Positions 46,817 to 56,324 of a DNA stretch of 64,000 nt are shown here, piece by piece. Position 1 is the stretch's first letter; each line of letters starts with the position of its first letter. A program made the position numbers and the translations under genes. Origin of the DNA: an uncultured Caulobacterales bacterium (GTDB taxonomy: Bacteria > Pseudomonadota > Alphaproteobacteria > Caulobacterales > Caulobacteraceae); the NCBI GenBank assembly GCA_903900155.1, contig CAIUMD010000086.1, forward strand, positions 1 to 64,000, in the 5' to 3' direction. The notes beneath the pieces were generated by a model. It worked only from the letters and a program-made list of their open reading frames with translations. It made no database searches and had not been told where the DNA came from.

Positions 46817-47955
46817 TGGGGGGAGCGGACCTGCCTTAGAAGCAGGTTCGCCGTGGCCGCAGCCGAGCCGTCTCCGGTCAGGGCGGCGGCCACGATCACA
46901 CCCTCCTTCACCGAATAGGCCACGACCGCGCTCGCGCCCGGCGCGCCACCCAGGTGGCCCAGCCACAGGCTCTTGCTCCCATCCGCGTCCGGAACCTCCA
47001 CGACCATCACGCCCAGCCCATAGAAGCTGCCGGGGTCGAACATCGGATAGAGCTTCCCGAACATCGCCTGGACGCTCTCCTGCTTCAGCAGTTTGCCACC
47101 GAGCAGCGCCGCCCAGACCCGCGCCATGTCGCCGGCCGAGCCTACGGCAGGCCCCGCAGGGCCCGCCCAAGCCGGCTCGATCGGGGCTTTCTTGGCCGAG
47201 ACCAGCCTGGCCACGTCCTCGGCCTTGTCGCCATCGCCCAGCGGCCGCAATGACGTCAGCCCCAGCGGCTTGATGATCCGCGCCTCGACCGAGGCCTGCC
47301 AGGGCTGGCCGTCGACCTCCTCGACCACCTTGCCCAGCAGGGCGTAGCCGGTGTTGGAGTAGCGCCAGCGCTCGCCGGGACACGAGAACGCTCCGTGGCG
47401 GGCGATGATCTTCACGTCCTCGTCCAGCGTGTGAGCCCGACGCTCTGCGCGGGCCTTCAGGTCCTCATTGGCGCTGAACAGGCCGCCGGTGTGGGCCAGC
47501 AGGTCGCGGAGCGTGACGACGTCGCCGTTGGGAACGCCAGCGACGTACTTGCCGATTGGATCTTCGAGTTTGAGTTTGCCCGCCTCGACCAGCTGCAGGA
47601 CCACGATGGCGACCAGGCTCTTGCCGGCGCTGGCCCAGAACAGCAACGGCGGCTGGTCGCCGCTGTCGGTCTTCTCCCAGGCGCCCTTGCCGGGGATCAG
47701 CACGGCGGCCGTCATGGCCGGCGCCTTGGTTGCGGCCTTGGCCTGCAGGAAACCCGCTTCCAGGCGTGCGACGGCCTGTGGATCCAGCGGAGCCTTTGGG
47801 ACCTCGCCCAGCAACGGCGGTGTGAGCGGCGCGTGCAGCGGCGGGCCGGCATAGGTCACCGCGCTCTTGCAGACCACGGGCTTGTAATCGGCCGCCAGCG
47901 CGCACGCCGGCAGGGCCGCCAACACCAAAGCCAGTCCCACGCCCCGCATCGCCAT
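46813..47955 (-). CDS. Serine hydrolase of the beta-lactamase/DD-peptidase family
   Basis: The 380-residue exported protein has a signal peptide (ending ALAAD), the Ser-x-x-Lys pair in WASAGKSL (Ser109, Lys112), and YSN (199-201) as the second motif. HLGGAPG near residue 345 may serve as the third. The class C-like fold includes esterases, DD-peptidases and beta-lactamases, and these motifs do not decide between them. It overlaps the convergent chemoreceptor gene by 4 bp. Confidence 0.87.
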   Translation of the reverse strand: MAMRGVGLALVLAALPACALAADYKPVVCKSAVTYAGPPLHAPLTPPLLGEVPKAPLDPQAVARLEAGFLQAKAATKAPAMTAAVLIPGKGAWEKTDSGDQPPLLFWASAGKSLVAIVVLQLVEAGKLKLEDPIGKYVAGVPNGDVVTLRDLLAHTGGLFSANEDLKARAERRAHTLDEDVKIIARHGAFSCPGERWRYSNTGYALLGKVVEEVDGQPWQASVEARIIKPLGLTSLRPLGDGDKAEDVARLVSAKKAPIEPAWAGPAGPAVGSAGDMARVWAALLGGKLLKQESVQAMFGKLYPMFDPGSFYGLGVMVVEVPDADGSKSLWLGHLGGAPGASAVVAYSVKEGVIVAAALTGDGSAAATANLLLRQVRSPH

Positions 47956-48003
47956 CCTCCGGTTCAGCTTCAGGACGCTAAACGCGTATGGCGAAGTTTA
48001 GGC

Positions 48004-49764
48004 TCAGCGCTTCTTGCCCGGCCCCGTATTGCCGCGAACCGTCCGCGAACCCGCCACCGGCCGCTTGGGCCCCGCCGCCTTGCCGCCGGCCGACTTGGCG
48101 CCGACCTTGTAGCTGGGCGTGGTCGAGACCTTCTTCTGGGCCTTGGGACCCAGCTTCTTGACCGGCTTGACGGCGGCCTTGCCCGGCTCGGCGGCGACAG
48201 CGCCCTCGACCGTAGCGGCGGCGGCCTTCGGGGCGGCCGGAGCCTTCTTCTTCACGGGCTTGGCTTCGCGGGGATCGGGCAGGCCCGCCTCGATCGCGGC
48301 CTTGGCGGCGGCTTCCTCGGCCAGGCGCTTGGACTTCTTGACCGTGTTGCGCGAGGCGCGGATGCGTTCCTCCTCGCGTTCGCGGCGTTCGAACTCGCGC
48401 TTGCCCCGGCCGCTGTGCCCCTTGGCCTCGCCCTCGGCATAGGGGTTGGCGCCCGACTTGATGGTGATGCGCAGCGGCACGCCCGGCAGGTCGAAGCTTT
48501 CGCGCAGGCTGTTGATCAGATAGCGCCGATAGTGGTCGGGCATCTGGTCGGCGCGGCTGGAGAACAGCACGAAGGTCGGCGGACGGGCCTTGGTCTGAGC
48601 CATGTACTTAGGCTTCACGCGGCGGCCCGAGACGGCGGGCGGCGGGTGACGCTGCATGGCCATCTGCAGCCAGTCGTTCAGGTCGCGGGTCTTGACCTTG
48701 GTCGACCAGTCCTTGTGGATCTTCAGCACGGCCGGCATCAGCTTGTTGACGCCGCTGCCGGTCTCGCCCGACAGCGCCACGACCGGCGCGCCGCGCACCT
48801 GGGGCAACATGCGCTCGGCATGCTCGCGGAAGGCGGCCAGGGTCGCGGCCTGGTCCTCGATCAGGTCCCACTTGGCCAGAACGAACACCAATGCCCGCCC
48901 TTCCCGCTCGGTCAGGTCGGCGATCTGCAGGTCCTGGATCTCGAACGGGTGGGTGGCGTCCATGACCAGCACCACGACCTCGGCGAAGGTGATGGCGCGG
49001 ATGGTGTCCTGGGTGGAGAGCTTCTCCAGCTTCTCCTGAACCTTGGCCTTCTTGCGCAGGCCGGCGGTGTCGACGAGGCGGACCTTTTTGTCGCCCCACA
49101 CCCAGTCGACCGAGATCGAGTCGCGGGTGATGCCGGCCTCGGGACCGGTCAGCAGGCGCTGTTCGCCGATCAGGCGGTTGATCAGGGTGGACTTGCCGGC
49201 GTTGGGACGGCCGACGATGGCCAGGCGGATCGGCTTGTCCTCGTCGTCCTCGTCGCCCGAGTACATCTCCTCTGGGACGGCATCCAGCATGGCGGCGTAC
49301 AGCTCGGCCATGCCTTCGCCGTGCTCGCCCGAGATCGGGATCGGCTCGCCCAGGCCAAGCTTGTAGGCCTCGCCGATGCCCGACTGTCCCGCTTTGCCCT
49401 CGGCCTTGTTGGCGGCGATGATCACCGGCTTGCCGCGACGGCGCAGCAAGGTGGCGAACACCTCGTCCAGCGGCGTGACGCCTTCACGGGCGTCGTAGAT
49501 GAACAGCGAGAGGTCGGCTTCCTCGATCGCCAGCTCGGTCTGGGCGCGCATGCGCGCTTCCAGGCTCTCGTCGGCGACGTCCTCGAAGCCGGCGGTGTCG
49601 ATCAGCTGCAACTCCAGGTCGCCCAGGCGACCGTCGGCGTAGCGGCGGTCACGGGTGACGCCGGGCTGGTCGTCGACGATGGCCAGCTTCTTGCCGGCCA
49701 GACGGTTGAACAGCGTGGACTTGCCCACATTGGGCCGGCCGACGATGGCGAGTTTCAAAGGCAT
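48004..49764 (-). CDS. der: Ribosome-assembly GTPase Der (EngA)
   Basis: The protein has two GTPase domains in tandem (GRPNVGKST near residue 9 and GRPNAGKST near 190) and a KH-like domain, as in Der, which helps large-subunit maturation. It is 586 residues from MPLKLAIVG, about 100 or more longer than usual, because of a Lys/Ala/Pro-rich tail after the KH domain ([19 protein letters not shown]). That tail may bind RNA. An in-frame start 16 codons earlier is rejected, since MPLKLAIVG is the normal opening. Confidence 0.94.
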   Translation of the reverse strand: MPLKLAIVGRPNVGKSTLFNRLAGKKLAIVDDQPGVTRDRRYADGRLGDLELQLIDTAGFEDVADESLEARMRAQTELAIEEADLSLFIYDAREGVTPLDEVFATLLRRRGKPVIIAANKAEGKAGQSGIGEAYKLGLGEPIPISGEHGEGMAELYAAMLDAVPEEMYSGDEDDEDKPIRLAIVGRPNAGKSTLINRLIGEQRLLTGPEAGITRDSISVDWVWGDKKVRLVDTAGLRKKAKVQEKLEKLSTQDTIRAITFAEVVVLVMDATHPFEIQDLQIADLTEREGRALVFVLAKWDLIEDQAATLAAFREHAERMLPQVRGAPVVALSGETGSGVNKLMPAVLKIHKDWSTKVKTRDLNDWLQMAMQRHPPPAVSGRRVKPKYMAQTKARPPTFVLFSSRADQMPDHYRRYLINSLRESFDLPGVPLRITIKSGANPYAEGEAKGHSGRGKREFERREREEERIRASRNTVKKSKRLAEEAAAKAAIEAGLPDPREAKPVKKKAPAAPKAAAATVEGAVAAEPGKAAVKPVKKLGPKAQKKVSTTPSYKVGAKSAGGKAAGPKRPVAGSRTVRGNTGPGKKR

Positions 49765-49814
49765 AGGCGTCCAGTAGTCGATTTTCTGCCAAGTCGCAAA
49801 AGAGTGTCGCAAAA

Positions 49815-49850
49815 GCGAAGGCCCGGGCCAGCTTTCGCGGACCCGGGCTC
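49815..49850 (-). terminator. Hairpin after bamB, possible terminator
   Basis: On the minus strand GCCCGGG and CCCGGGC arms (49842-49848 and 49821-49827) form a hairpin 46 bp after the bamB stop, followed by CTTCGCTTTTGC. The T run is broken, so termination may be partial before der. Confidence 0.45.
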
Positions 49851-49894
49851 AAGAGTATTTCAAGTTGTCGGTGGGCCTCGAAAGGCCCGCTGGA

Positions 49895-51325
49895 TCAGCG
49901 GATGGCGACCAGGTCGGCCTCGTCCGTGACCAGGTAGATGGTGTCACCAACCGCGATCGGGTTGATCAGCACCGGAGCGCCGATCTTCAGGGTCTTTTCC
50001 TTGGCGCCGGTCTTGGCGTTCAGGGCGACGGCTTCGCCGTTGCTGGACACCGTGATCAAGCGGCCATTGGCCAGGATCGGCGTCGACCACAGGATCGGGT
50101 GCTTGGCGCGCTTCTTCTTCTGCTTCTTGGACAGGCTCTCGGTGTTGTTGAGATCCTGGATCCAATAGACCGAGCCGTTCTCGCGCGAGACGCAGATCAC
50201 CTGGCCGGCCTTGTCGACGACATAGACGACGTCGCCGGCGGCCCACGGGGTGGTGATGGCGGTGACCGGCAGACTCCAGCGGGCCTGGCCCGTGCGCAGG
50301 TCGGTGGCGGCGAAGACGCCCGAGTGGCTGACGGCGAAGACGTCGCCCTTGTAGATCACCGGGCGGCCCGGAATGTCGCGGATTTCCGACAGCGCATTGG
50401 TGCGGCTGGCGCGGCTGAGGGCTTCGCTCCACAGGTCGTTGCCGTTGGCGGCGCGCAGGGCCACCAGTTCGCCCGAGGCGAAGCCGGCCACGACGGTGTC
50501 GCCGCTGACGGCGGGGCTCGAGGCGGCCAGAATGCGGGCCGGTTCGCTGAGGGCCTGATAGGTCCAGCCCGGCGCGCCGTTCTCGGTGGCGTAGGTCAGC
50601 AGTTCGTTGTCGGTCGAGACCACGAACAGGCGGCCGTCGGCGACGGTCGGGGCGCTGTGGATCGGCGTCGAGGTCTGCTGGGTCCAGCCCAGCTTGCCCG
50701 TCGCGGCGTCGATCTGGGCCACGAAGCGGAAGCCCGAGGACACGTACAGCTTGCCGTCGGGCCCCACGGCGACACCGCCGCCAAAGCCCAGGCGGTCGTT
50801 CTTCTTGGGCATCAGGCCCAGGAAACCGCCCTTGATGGTCGGGCCGGCGGCCGGGCGCAGGTCCTTGCGCCAGATCTGCGAGCCCGACCGGGCGTCCAGC
50901 GCCACGACGTCGGCTTCACCGTCCATCACGTAGATGCGGCCATCGGCCGAGACCGGCGGCGCGGTGACGTGGAACCTGCGACCGCCCTTCTTGCCGAAGC
51001 CCTTCTTCCAGGCGATCTGAAAGCCCTTGCCGGCGTCGACATGCTCGATCGACTGCTCGGCGTTGCCGCCCGGCAGGCGCCATTCGGTCTGGACGGCCGG
51101 GTCCGGCAGAAAGAAGTCGGCGCCCTTCAGCGACTCGTTGGCCTCGACCTTCTGGTCGAAGGCGATGATCGAGATGCGCTGGCCCTGGCTGGCCGTGGAC
51201 TTGTTCTTGTCCTTGCCGCCGAAGGGATTGATTTTCGAAACCGTCGAGCAGCCGGTGATGGCCACGGACGCGGACATCAGCGCGACCAGGGCGACGGAAC
51301 GCTTGGAGATCATCAGGCGGCTCAT
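49895..51325 (-). CDS. bamB: Outer-membrane protein assembly lipoprotein BamB
   Basis: The 476-residue protein has a lipoprotein signal (lipobox ITGC near residue 26) and then an eight-bladed PQQ-type beta-propeller, shown by repeated blades such as VSADGRIYVMDGEADVVALDA and GPDGKLYVSSGF. BamB is part of the Bam complex that inserts barrel proteins. Its start overlaps the stop of the YfgM-like gene (ATGA). The yfgM-bamB-der order is conserved in Proteobacteria and supports the call. Confidence 0.92.
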   Translation of the reverse strand: MSRLMISKRSVALVALMSASVAITGCSTVSKINPFGGKDKNKSTASQGQRISIIAFDQKVEANESLKGADFFLPDPAVQTEWRLPGGNAEQSIEHVDAGKGFQIAWKKGFGKKGGRRFHVTAPPVSADGRIYVMDGEADVVALDARSGSQIWRKDLRPAAGPTIKGGFLGLMPKKNDRLGFGGGVAVGPDGKLYVSSGFRFVAQIDAATGKLGWTQQTSTPIHSAPTVADGRLFVVSTDNELLTYATENGAPGWTYQALSEPARILAASSPAVSGDTVVAGFASGELVALRAANGNDLWSEALSRASRTNALSEIRDIPGRPVIYKGDVFAVSHSGVFAATDLRTGQARWSLPVTAITTPWAAGDVVYVVDKAGQVICVSRENGSVYWIQDLNNTESLSKKQKKKRAKHPILWSTPILANGRLITVSSNGEAVALNAKTGAKEKTLKIGAPVLINPIAVGDTIYLVTDEADLVAIR

Positions 51326-52095
51326 TGCGGGGCGTTGGGGGCGGCTGCGGCGGCGTTAGGCGCGAGCCCGGCGGGCAGTTGGCCCATCGGCGGCATCGGG
51401 GGCAGTTTGGCGGCGGCCTTTACGGCCGCGCCCAGTTCCTTGGCGGCGCCCGAGTCGATCAGCTGCATGGCGGCCTGGGCGCGCTGGCGCACCTCTTCGG
51501 ACGTGCTCGAGTCAAGCGAGTTGGCCAGGATGACGAAATCGGCGCGCGCGCCGGCCAGATCGCCGGCCTGCAGCTTCGCGAACGCCAGGGCTTCCTTGGC
51601 GTACACGCGGTACGGACTCTTTTCCCCCGCCAAAGGCGTCAACCTCGACTCGATATCCTTCAACGAAGCGGTGTCCATCAGCGCGAAGGCGGATTTGAGG
51701 CGGGCCAGGTCACCGAGCAGAACATTCGGCGCAGCCTTGGCGGCCTCGTCGAAATAGCCGACGGCTTCGGTCGTCTTGTTCTCTTCGATGCGGATGTCGC
51801 CCATTTGCAGCAGGGCCAGGGCCTTGTAGCCCTTGGCGCCCGTGTCGGCGACGGTCTTGAACTGGCCGAAAGCCTTGGCCGGCCCCTGCTTCTGGGCGGT
51901 CTCCAGCGCGGCCTGATAGCCTTCCGAAGCCTTGTCGGCCTGGGTCGTCTGATACGAGGTCCAGCCCCAGTAGCCGCCGACGCCGACCACAACGGCTACC
52001 GTCACCGCCGCCACCCAGGGCAGCGACTTCACCGCCAGAGAGCGATAGCGCTCCGACCGAAGCTGCTCTTCGACTTCGTCAAAAACATCGACCAC
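51322..52095 (-). CDS. YfgM-like membrane-anchored TPR protein
   Basis: The 257-residue protein has a short cytosolic N-terminus (VDVFDEVEEQLRSERYRSL), one membrane helix (about 27-47) and periplasmic TPR-like helices (about 55-220), ending in a Pro/Ala-rich tail. YfgM binds the Sec translocon and periplasmic chaperones. Family and position before bamB and der fit that role. Confidence 0.85.
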   Translation of the reverse strand: MVDVFDEVEEQLRSERYRSLAVKSLPWVAAVTVAVVVGVGGYWGWTSYQTTQADKASEGYQAALETAQKQGPAKAFGQFKTVADTGAKGYKALALLQMGDIRIEENKTTEAVGYFDEAAKAAPNVLLGDLARLKSAFALMDTASLKDIESRLTPLAGEKSPYRVYAKEALAFAKLQAGDLAGARADFVILANSLDSSTSEEVRQRAQAAMQLIDSGAAKELGAAVKAAAKLPPMPPMGQLPAGLAPNAAAAAPNAPQ

Positions 52096-52243
52096 GAAAC
52101 GAGGCTCCGAAACGGGCGGCAGGCCCTTGGACGTCGCGCCAGAACTTAGGCGACGTCGCTGGTTTAAGACAGATTGTGGCGAGCGGAGGGCCGCTCGCCG
52201 AGGCGGCGAACCTATAGCGTGCAGCGCCCAGCCGCAACGCCCG

Positions 52244-52273
52244 CCGGAACGACGATTTCGATCGTCGTTCCGG
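52244..52273 (-). terminator. Perfect 13-bp hairpin downstream of panB
   Basis: CCGGAACGACGAT and ATCGTCGTTCCGG arms with a 4-base loop lie 19 bp after the panB stop on the minus strand. There is no T run, so it may be an RNA stabiliser or a weak terminator. Confidence 0.5.
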
Positions 52274-52291
52274 GCTCATCCCAAAACAGTT

Positions 52292-53119
52292 TCAGGCCTT
52301 CTTGGCGTAGTAGGTCTCGGCCTCGCCGGGGAAGCTGCGATCCTTCACGTCCCGCGCGTAATCGGCGGCGGCGCGGGTGATCTCGCCCTTCAGGTCGGCA
52401 TAGCGGCGCACGAACTTCGGGGTCCAGTCGAACAGGCCCAGCATGTCGTCGGTGACCAGGATCTGGCCGTCGCAGCCGGCCGAGGCCCCGATGCCGATGG
52501 TGGGCGCGTCGATGGCGGCGGTGATCTCGCGCGCCAGGCTCTCGGCCACGCCCTCGACCACCACGGCGAAGGCGCCGGCGTCGGCGGTGGCCTTGGCCTC
52601 CTCAAGAATCCGCTCGCGCTCGGCGGCGTCCTTGCCCTTGGCCTTGAAGCCGCCGTCGACCAGCACCGCCTGCGGGCGCAGGCCCACATGGCCCATGACC
52701 GGCACGCCGCGCTGGGTCAGGTAGCGGATGGTGTCGGGCACCGTCGGGCCGCTCTCGACCTTCACGGCCTGGGCCCCGGTCTCCTTCATGATCCGCACGG
52801 CGTTGGCATAGGCTTCTTCCTGCGAGCCCTCGTACGAGCCGAAGGGCATGTCGATCACGACCATGGCCCGCTTGGAGCCGCGCATGACCGCCTGGCCGTG
52901 CAGGATCATCATCTCCAGCGTCACGCCGACGGTGTTGGGCAGGCCGTGCACGACCATGCCGACCGAATCCCCCACCAGCAGCAGGTCGCAGGCCTCGTCC
53001 AGGGCCGCGGCGACGGGCGCGGTGTAGGCGGTGAGGCAGACGACCGGCACGCCGCCCTTGCGGCTGGCGATGTCGGGGGCGGCCAGACGGCGGACCGTCT
53101 CTTCACGATGGGCGGACAC
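52292..53119 (-). CDS. panB: 3-methyl-2-oxobutanoate hydroxymethyltransferase
   Basis: PanB (275 residues) makes ketopantoate for coenzyme A. The marks are [14 protein letters not shown] at the start, [13 protein letters not shown] (metal/substrate site), the block [10 protein letters not shown], and [16 protein letters not shown]. The start is GTG at 53119, with AGGGAGGG about 8 bases upstream; longer frames upstream lack a good site. Confidence 0.95.
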   Translation of the reverse strand: MSAHREETVRRLAAPDIASRKGGVPVVCLTAYTAPVAAALDEACDLLLVGDSVGMVVHGLPNTVGVTLEMMILHGQAVMRGSKRAMVVIDMPFGSYEGSQEEAYANAVRIMKETGAQAVKVESGPTVPDTIRYLTQRGVPVMGHVGLRPQAVLVDGGFKAKGKDAAERERILEEAKATADAGAFAVVVEGVAESLAREITAAIDAPTIGIGASAGCDGQILVTDDMLGLFDWTPKFVRRYADLKGEITRAAADYARDVKDRSFPGEAETYYAKKA

Positions 53120-53203
53120 GGGGCGAACCCTCCCTAGACGCTTTTTCGGGCGCCGTTTGTGGGCCGGATCGCGCCGCACCGCAACATGAACGCATTCTCT
53201 GGC

Positions 53204-53247
53204 GCGTGGCGGGCGCCAAAACCGGCGTCCACTTTTGGCTGCCACGC
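53204..53247 (+). repeat. Intergenic repeat, hairpin B only (copy 3)
   Basis: GCGTGGCGGGCGCCAAAA and TTTTGGCTGCCACGC arms enclose an 11-base loop. It matches palindrome B of the elements at 20739-20787 and 37818-37868. Palindrome A is not present here. Confidence 0.7.
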
Positions 53248-53250
53248 TTG

Positions 53251-53634
53251 CTACAGGTCCTCGACCGCGCGCGTCACCGCGAAGGCCAGGGCCAGCACCG
53301 CCAGGCCCGCCGCCAGCCACAGCGCCTCGCCGCTGGCCGGGCCGCCGGTCAGCATGCCGTTGAACTTGGCCACGCCGGCGTCGATCTCGGTCTGCAGGTT
53401 GTGGCCGCTGTTGCGCGACAGCTGCGAGATCTCGCTGGAGAACCGGCTGCTGAGGATCTGGAACGCGGCGAACAGGCCCGCGGCCGTGCCGGCCAGGCCG
53501 ATGAACAGTCGCCGCATCGCCCAGCCGCGGTCAAGCTTGGAGGCCACCTCTGCATTGAACAACGCCGCGTCAGGGAACGACGGCGTTTCACAGAACATGC
53601 GGCTCAGTTGGGCTTCGAAATCGGGTTCAGCCAC
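53251..53634 (-). CDS. Small membrane protein paired with an ECF sigma factor (possible anti-sigma)
   Basis: From GTG at 53634 (AGGAGGG just upstream) the product has 127 residues. The first ~45 are soluble ([21 protein letters not shown]), followed by a membrane helix (about 48-65), a periplasmic helix-rich loop and a second membrane segment (about 103-122). It overlaps the ECF sigma stop by 8 bp. Position and topology fit an anti-sigma factor, but no known anti-sigma motif is seen, so this stays inference. Confidence 0.65.
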   Translation of the reverse strand: MAEPDFEAQLSRMFCETPSFPDAALFNAEVASKLDRGWAMRRLFIGLAGTAAGLFAAFQILSSRFSSEISQLSRNSGHNLQTEIDAGVAKFNGMLTGGPASGEALWLAAGLAVLALAFAVTRAVEDL

Positions 53635-54208
53635 GGGCTTCCCTCCTCGTCCCTTCCTCTGGTCGGGCGAGCTTCGCCCGAAGTTTGTCCAAACCACGTT
53701 TGACATGGGATTTGACCGTGCCGATCGGGATGTTCAAGGCCTCGGCCGCCTCGGCGTGGGACCAGTCGGCCCCGTAACACAGGGAAACGCACAGGCGCTC
53801 CCCGCGAGACAGCGTCTTCAACGCCTCGTCGAGGTCGATGCGGCTGGCCGCCGCCGTGTCCCCCGACGCGTCGCGCACCGTGATCTCCTCGACCGACTCC
53901 ACGGTGTCCGAGAAGATCAGACGCGCCTCGCGCTTGACCTTCTTCAGATAGAGCCGCGCGGCGATCTTCTTGATCCACGCGCCGAAGGCCCCCTCGCCCC
54001 GGAACTCCGCCACCTGTTCGAAACCGGTGATGAAGGCGTCCTGGGCCAGGTCGTCGGCCGTGGCGCTGTCGGCGCCCAGGCGTCGCAGCAGACCCCGGAC
54101 GGCCGAGCCGTGCCGACGCACCAGCTCCCCATAGGCCCGCCGATCGCCTGCCGCCGCGAGGGCGGCCAGTTCGACATCGTGACCGGTTGGCGGGCGATCC
54201 ATGCCCAT
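53627..54208 (-). CDS. ECF-type RNA polymerase sigma factor
   Basis: The 193-residue protein has region 2 (AYGELVRRHGSAVRGLLRRL, DDLAQDAFITGFEQVAEF) and region 4 (GERLCVSLCYGADWSHAEAAEALNIPIGTVKSHVKRGLDKLR with its HTH). It directs RNA polymerase to a stress regulon of its own. GGGAGGGG lies 10 bases before the ATG at 54208; an ATG two codons later is possible. It lies 30 bp after the DUF6249-type gene and overlaps the small membrane gene, forming one operon. Confidence 0.92.
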   Translation of the reverse strand: MGMDRPPTGHDVELAALAAAGDRRAYGELVRRHGSAVRGLLRRLGADSATADDLAQDAFITGFEQVAEFRGEGAFGAWIKKIAARLYLKKVKREARLIFSDTVESVEEITVRDASGDTAAASRIDLDEALKTLSRGERLCVSLCYGADWSHAEAAEALNIPIGTVKSHVKRGLDKLRAKLARPEEGTRREARG

Positions 54209-54238
54209 CGACTTCGAGCCCCTCCCAAGGCTTTCCGC

Positions 54239-54631
54239 TTAGACCCGCGGTTCCTTGTTGGGGTTGAAGAAGCTGAGGACGATCAGCGCCAGGCCGATCA
54301 TGCCCGGAATCATGGCGATGCCCAGCAGCGGGTGGAGCGCGTCGCGCTCCTCGAAGCCGATCATCGTGCCCAGGCCCGCCAGGCCAAGGCCCACGGCCAG
54401 CCAGATGACGCCCGAGCGCAGGTCGCGCAGCGCGGTGGCCGGCCGGCGGACGTCCTTGGTGATGGCGTCGATCAACTCCTGCGGCAGGGCCTGGCCCTTG
54501 TCGATGGCCGAGCGGATGGTCGCTTGCATTTCCTTGCGCTCACGGCTCTTGAGGTAGGCGGGAATGACGACGATGGCGATCACCATCAGGAACGGCATGG
54601 CCACGGCGGTCAGCGGGATCAGGTCTTCCAT
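54239..54631 (-). CDS. DUF6249-type small membrane protein
   Basis: The 130-residue protein begins MEDLIPLTAVAMPFLMVIA (membrane helix), has a cytosolic segment with RSAIDKGQALPQELIDAI (a DUF6249-like signature), and two further membrane helices (about 72-90 and 100-122). It is the first gene of the operon with the ECF sigma factor. Such proteins often sit with sigma/anti-sigma genes and may help signal reception. Its function is unknown. Confidence 0.8.
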   Translation of the reverse strand: MEDLIPLTAVAMPFLMVIAIVVIPAYLKSRERKEMQATIRSAIDKGQALPQELIDAITKDVRRPATALRDLRSGVIWLAVGLGLAGLGTMIGFEERDALHPLLGIAMIPGMIGLALIVLSFFNPNKEPRV

Positions 54632-54748
54632 TTGAAACCCTCCAAGTCAGTGTCTGCGACGACGCCCCCGCGCCGCCTTCACTGGTAAGAGGACTTCATG
54701 GCCTCGTTTGGAGGCGCCCGTCCGCATGAAACTTTCGTAAGGCCGAAA

Positions 54749-55017
54749 CTAACCGATCGGGAGACCCAGGCGACGCCAGACGCCGGGGCCGCCGACCATC
54801 AACACGGCTGCGACGAAGGCGACCAGGGCCGCGACCGAGGCCGCGACCGGGGCCAGCAAGGACGGGATGGTCCGCACGGCCAGGTTCAGCACCGGCGAGC
54901 AGGCCCGGAAGCCCTCGTCCTCGCGCAGCTTGAGCTGCCCCTTCCAATTTTGCTCGACAGAGCCATCGCCGACATCGGAAACAGCAGCCGCCAAAAGTCA
55001 CGGAACAGGTCAGTCAT
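54749..55017 (-). pseudogene. Frameshifted small membrane-protein gene
   Basis: A good start (ATG at 55017, GAGGGAG 6-7 bases upstream) opens MTDLFRDFWRLLFPMSAMAL, but that frame stops after 43 codons. A second frame, offset by one base, carries strong G/C third positions from about 54940 to its stop at 54749 and encodes WKGQLKLREDEGF then a membrane segment and WRRLGLPIG. The codon bias switches frame around the AAAATTGG stretch (about 54948-54955). This suggests one lost base in a gene of about 88 codons, or a sequencing error. Its place 117 bp before the sigma operon suggests a further operon-linked membrane protein. Confidence 0.5.
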
Positions 55018-55063
55018 CGGTCGCTCCCTCGATTAACGGCGCGATCTCTCGCGCTTTCGAAGG

Positions 55064-55732
55064 TTAGTCGCCGCCGACCGCCGCCTTGGATGCGCCGACA
55101 TACGAAATAATTTCGGACATCGTGCTGAAGGACACCGTGGGCCGATGCTGCGCCAGGATCGAGGGCTTGGCGTAGCCCCAATTGACGGCGCCGCAGTCCA
55201 GGCCCACCGCGCGGGCGGCCTCGATGTCGCGGGTCTCGTCGCCGATGCAGATGATCTTGTCGCGCGAGACGCCCTGGCGGGTCACCTGTTTGAACTTGCG
55301 GGCCTTGCCAAACAGCGACGCGCCGCAGGCGTACAGGCTGACCAGATTGCCCAGCTCCTCGCCCAGCACCCGGCGGATCACCGCCTCGCTGTTGGAGCTG
55401 ACCACGGCGATCTTCACGCCCGCTTCGTGCAGGGCGCGCAGCATCCTGGACGTCTCGGGGAACAGCGGGATCGTGTGGGCGTCGGCGGCCATCAGCTTCT
55501 TGCCGGCCCGGGCGATCAGCGGAAGCTTCCAGGGCGAGACGCCCAGATAACGGATGACCTCGCGCGTGCTGCGGCCGCGCAGCATCTCGATCTCTTCGTC
55601 GGTGACGGTCTTGAAGCCGTACCGGCGCGCCATCGGATTGACGGCTCGCATCATCCAGGCGGCGCTGTCAGCCAGCGTGCCGTCGAAGTCGAAGATGACC
55701 AGTTCGTACCGCGAGACGGCGTACTCCCCCAC
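55064..55732 (-). CDS. HAD-family hydrolase, phosphoglycolate-phosphatase-like
   Basis: The 222-residue protein has HAD motif I in VIFDFDGTLADSA, motif II in IAVVSSNSE, and motif III/IV in IICIGDETRDIEAA, with a helical cap between. It belongs to the PGP-like subgroup, and the substrate is a small phosphate ester of unknown identity. It uses GTG at 55732; no in-frame ATG lies nearby. Confidence 0.85.
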   Translation of the reverse strand: MGEYAVSRYELVIFDFDGTLADSAAWMMRAVNPMARRYGFKTVTDEEIEMLRGRSTREVIRYLGVSPWKLPLIARAGKKLMAADAHTIPLFPETSRMLRALHEAGVKIAVVSSNSEAVIRRVLGEELGNLVSLYACGASLFGKARKFKQVTRQGVSRDKIICIGDETRDIEAARAVGLDCGAVNWGYAKPSILAQHRPTVSFSTMSEIISYVGASKAAVGGD

Positions 55733-55856
55733 GCGCCTATGCCCCCACTTGAGTCCGTTTCAGCCGGACGCTCCGTCCAGTGATAGACTGATCCTCCGCG
55801 GGTTGTCGTCTTAAACTTCGCTTGGAAGGCGACAAAACGCGTGGACAATTCGCGGC

Positions 55857-56204
55857 TTAGCTTAGCGCTCGCTCATAAGTATCAGGCTTGAACCCGACCA
55901 GGCGGCGGTCGCCCAGGTCCAGAACCGGGCGCTTGATCATCGACGGCTGGGCCAGCATCAGGCCGATCGCCTTGTCCGCGTCCAGGTTCTGCTTTTCGGC
56001 CTCGCCCAGCTTGCGGAAGGTCGTGCCGGCGCGGTTCAGGATGACCTCCCAGCCGTGCTCCTTGACCCAGCCTTCCAGCGTCGCGCGGTCGATGCCGACG
56101 GCCTTGTAGTCGTGGAAGGCATAGGCCTGGCCACGATCTTCCAGCCATTTCCGGGCCTTGGCCACCGTGTCGCAGTTCTTGATGCCGTACATCGTGGCGG
56201 TCAT
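55857..56204 (-). CDS. ArsC/Spx-family reductase-like protein
   Basis: The 115-residue thioredoxin-fold protein has MYGIKNCDTVAKARKWLE (a single Cys near residue 11) and the Arg-containing segment SMIKRPVLDLG. It matches the YffB group of ArsC-like proteins, which lack the full arsenate-reductase set. AGGAG lies 8 bases before the ATG at 56204. The frame continues open upstream into a relic of another gene, but the start chosen here is strong. Confidence 0.86.
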   Translation of the reverse strand: MTATMYGIKNCDTVAKARKWLEDRGQAYAFHDYKAVGIDRATLEGWVKEHGWEVILNRAGTTFRKLGEAEKQNLDADKAIGLMLAQPSMIKRPVLDLGDRRLVGFKPDTYERALS

Positions 56205-56324
56205 GGCCGGATCTCCTGAGCGGACGCGAATCCGCGCCTGCCCCTGCCCTAGCCGAGCCAGCCGCTCGACGGCTAGCGCGATCATCGACCATGACGATCG
56301 AATACGCCTCGCGCCCACCGCCCC

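Noticed and set aside
49765..49812. N-terminal extension of Der
   Set aside because: Der proteins begin with [16 protein letters not shown]; the 16 extra residues are not conserved-looking and no ribosome site precedes them.
54749..54994. Separate 81-residue protein with its own start
   Set aside because: The only start is a TTG with no ribosome site, and the first 18 codons lack G/C third-position bias. A frameshifted gene starting at 55017 explains the data better.
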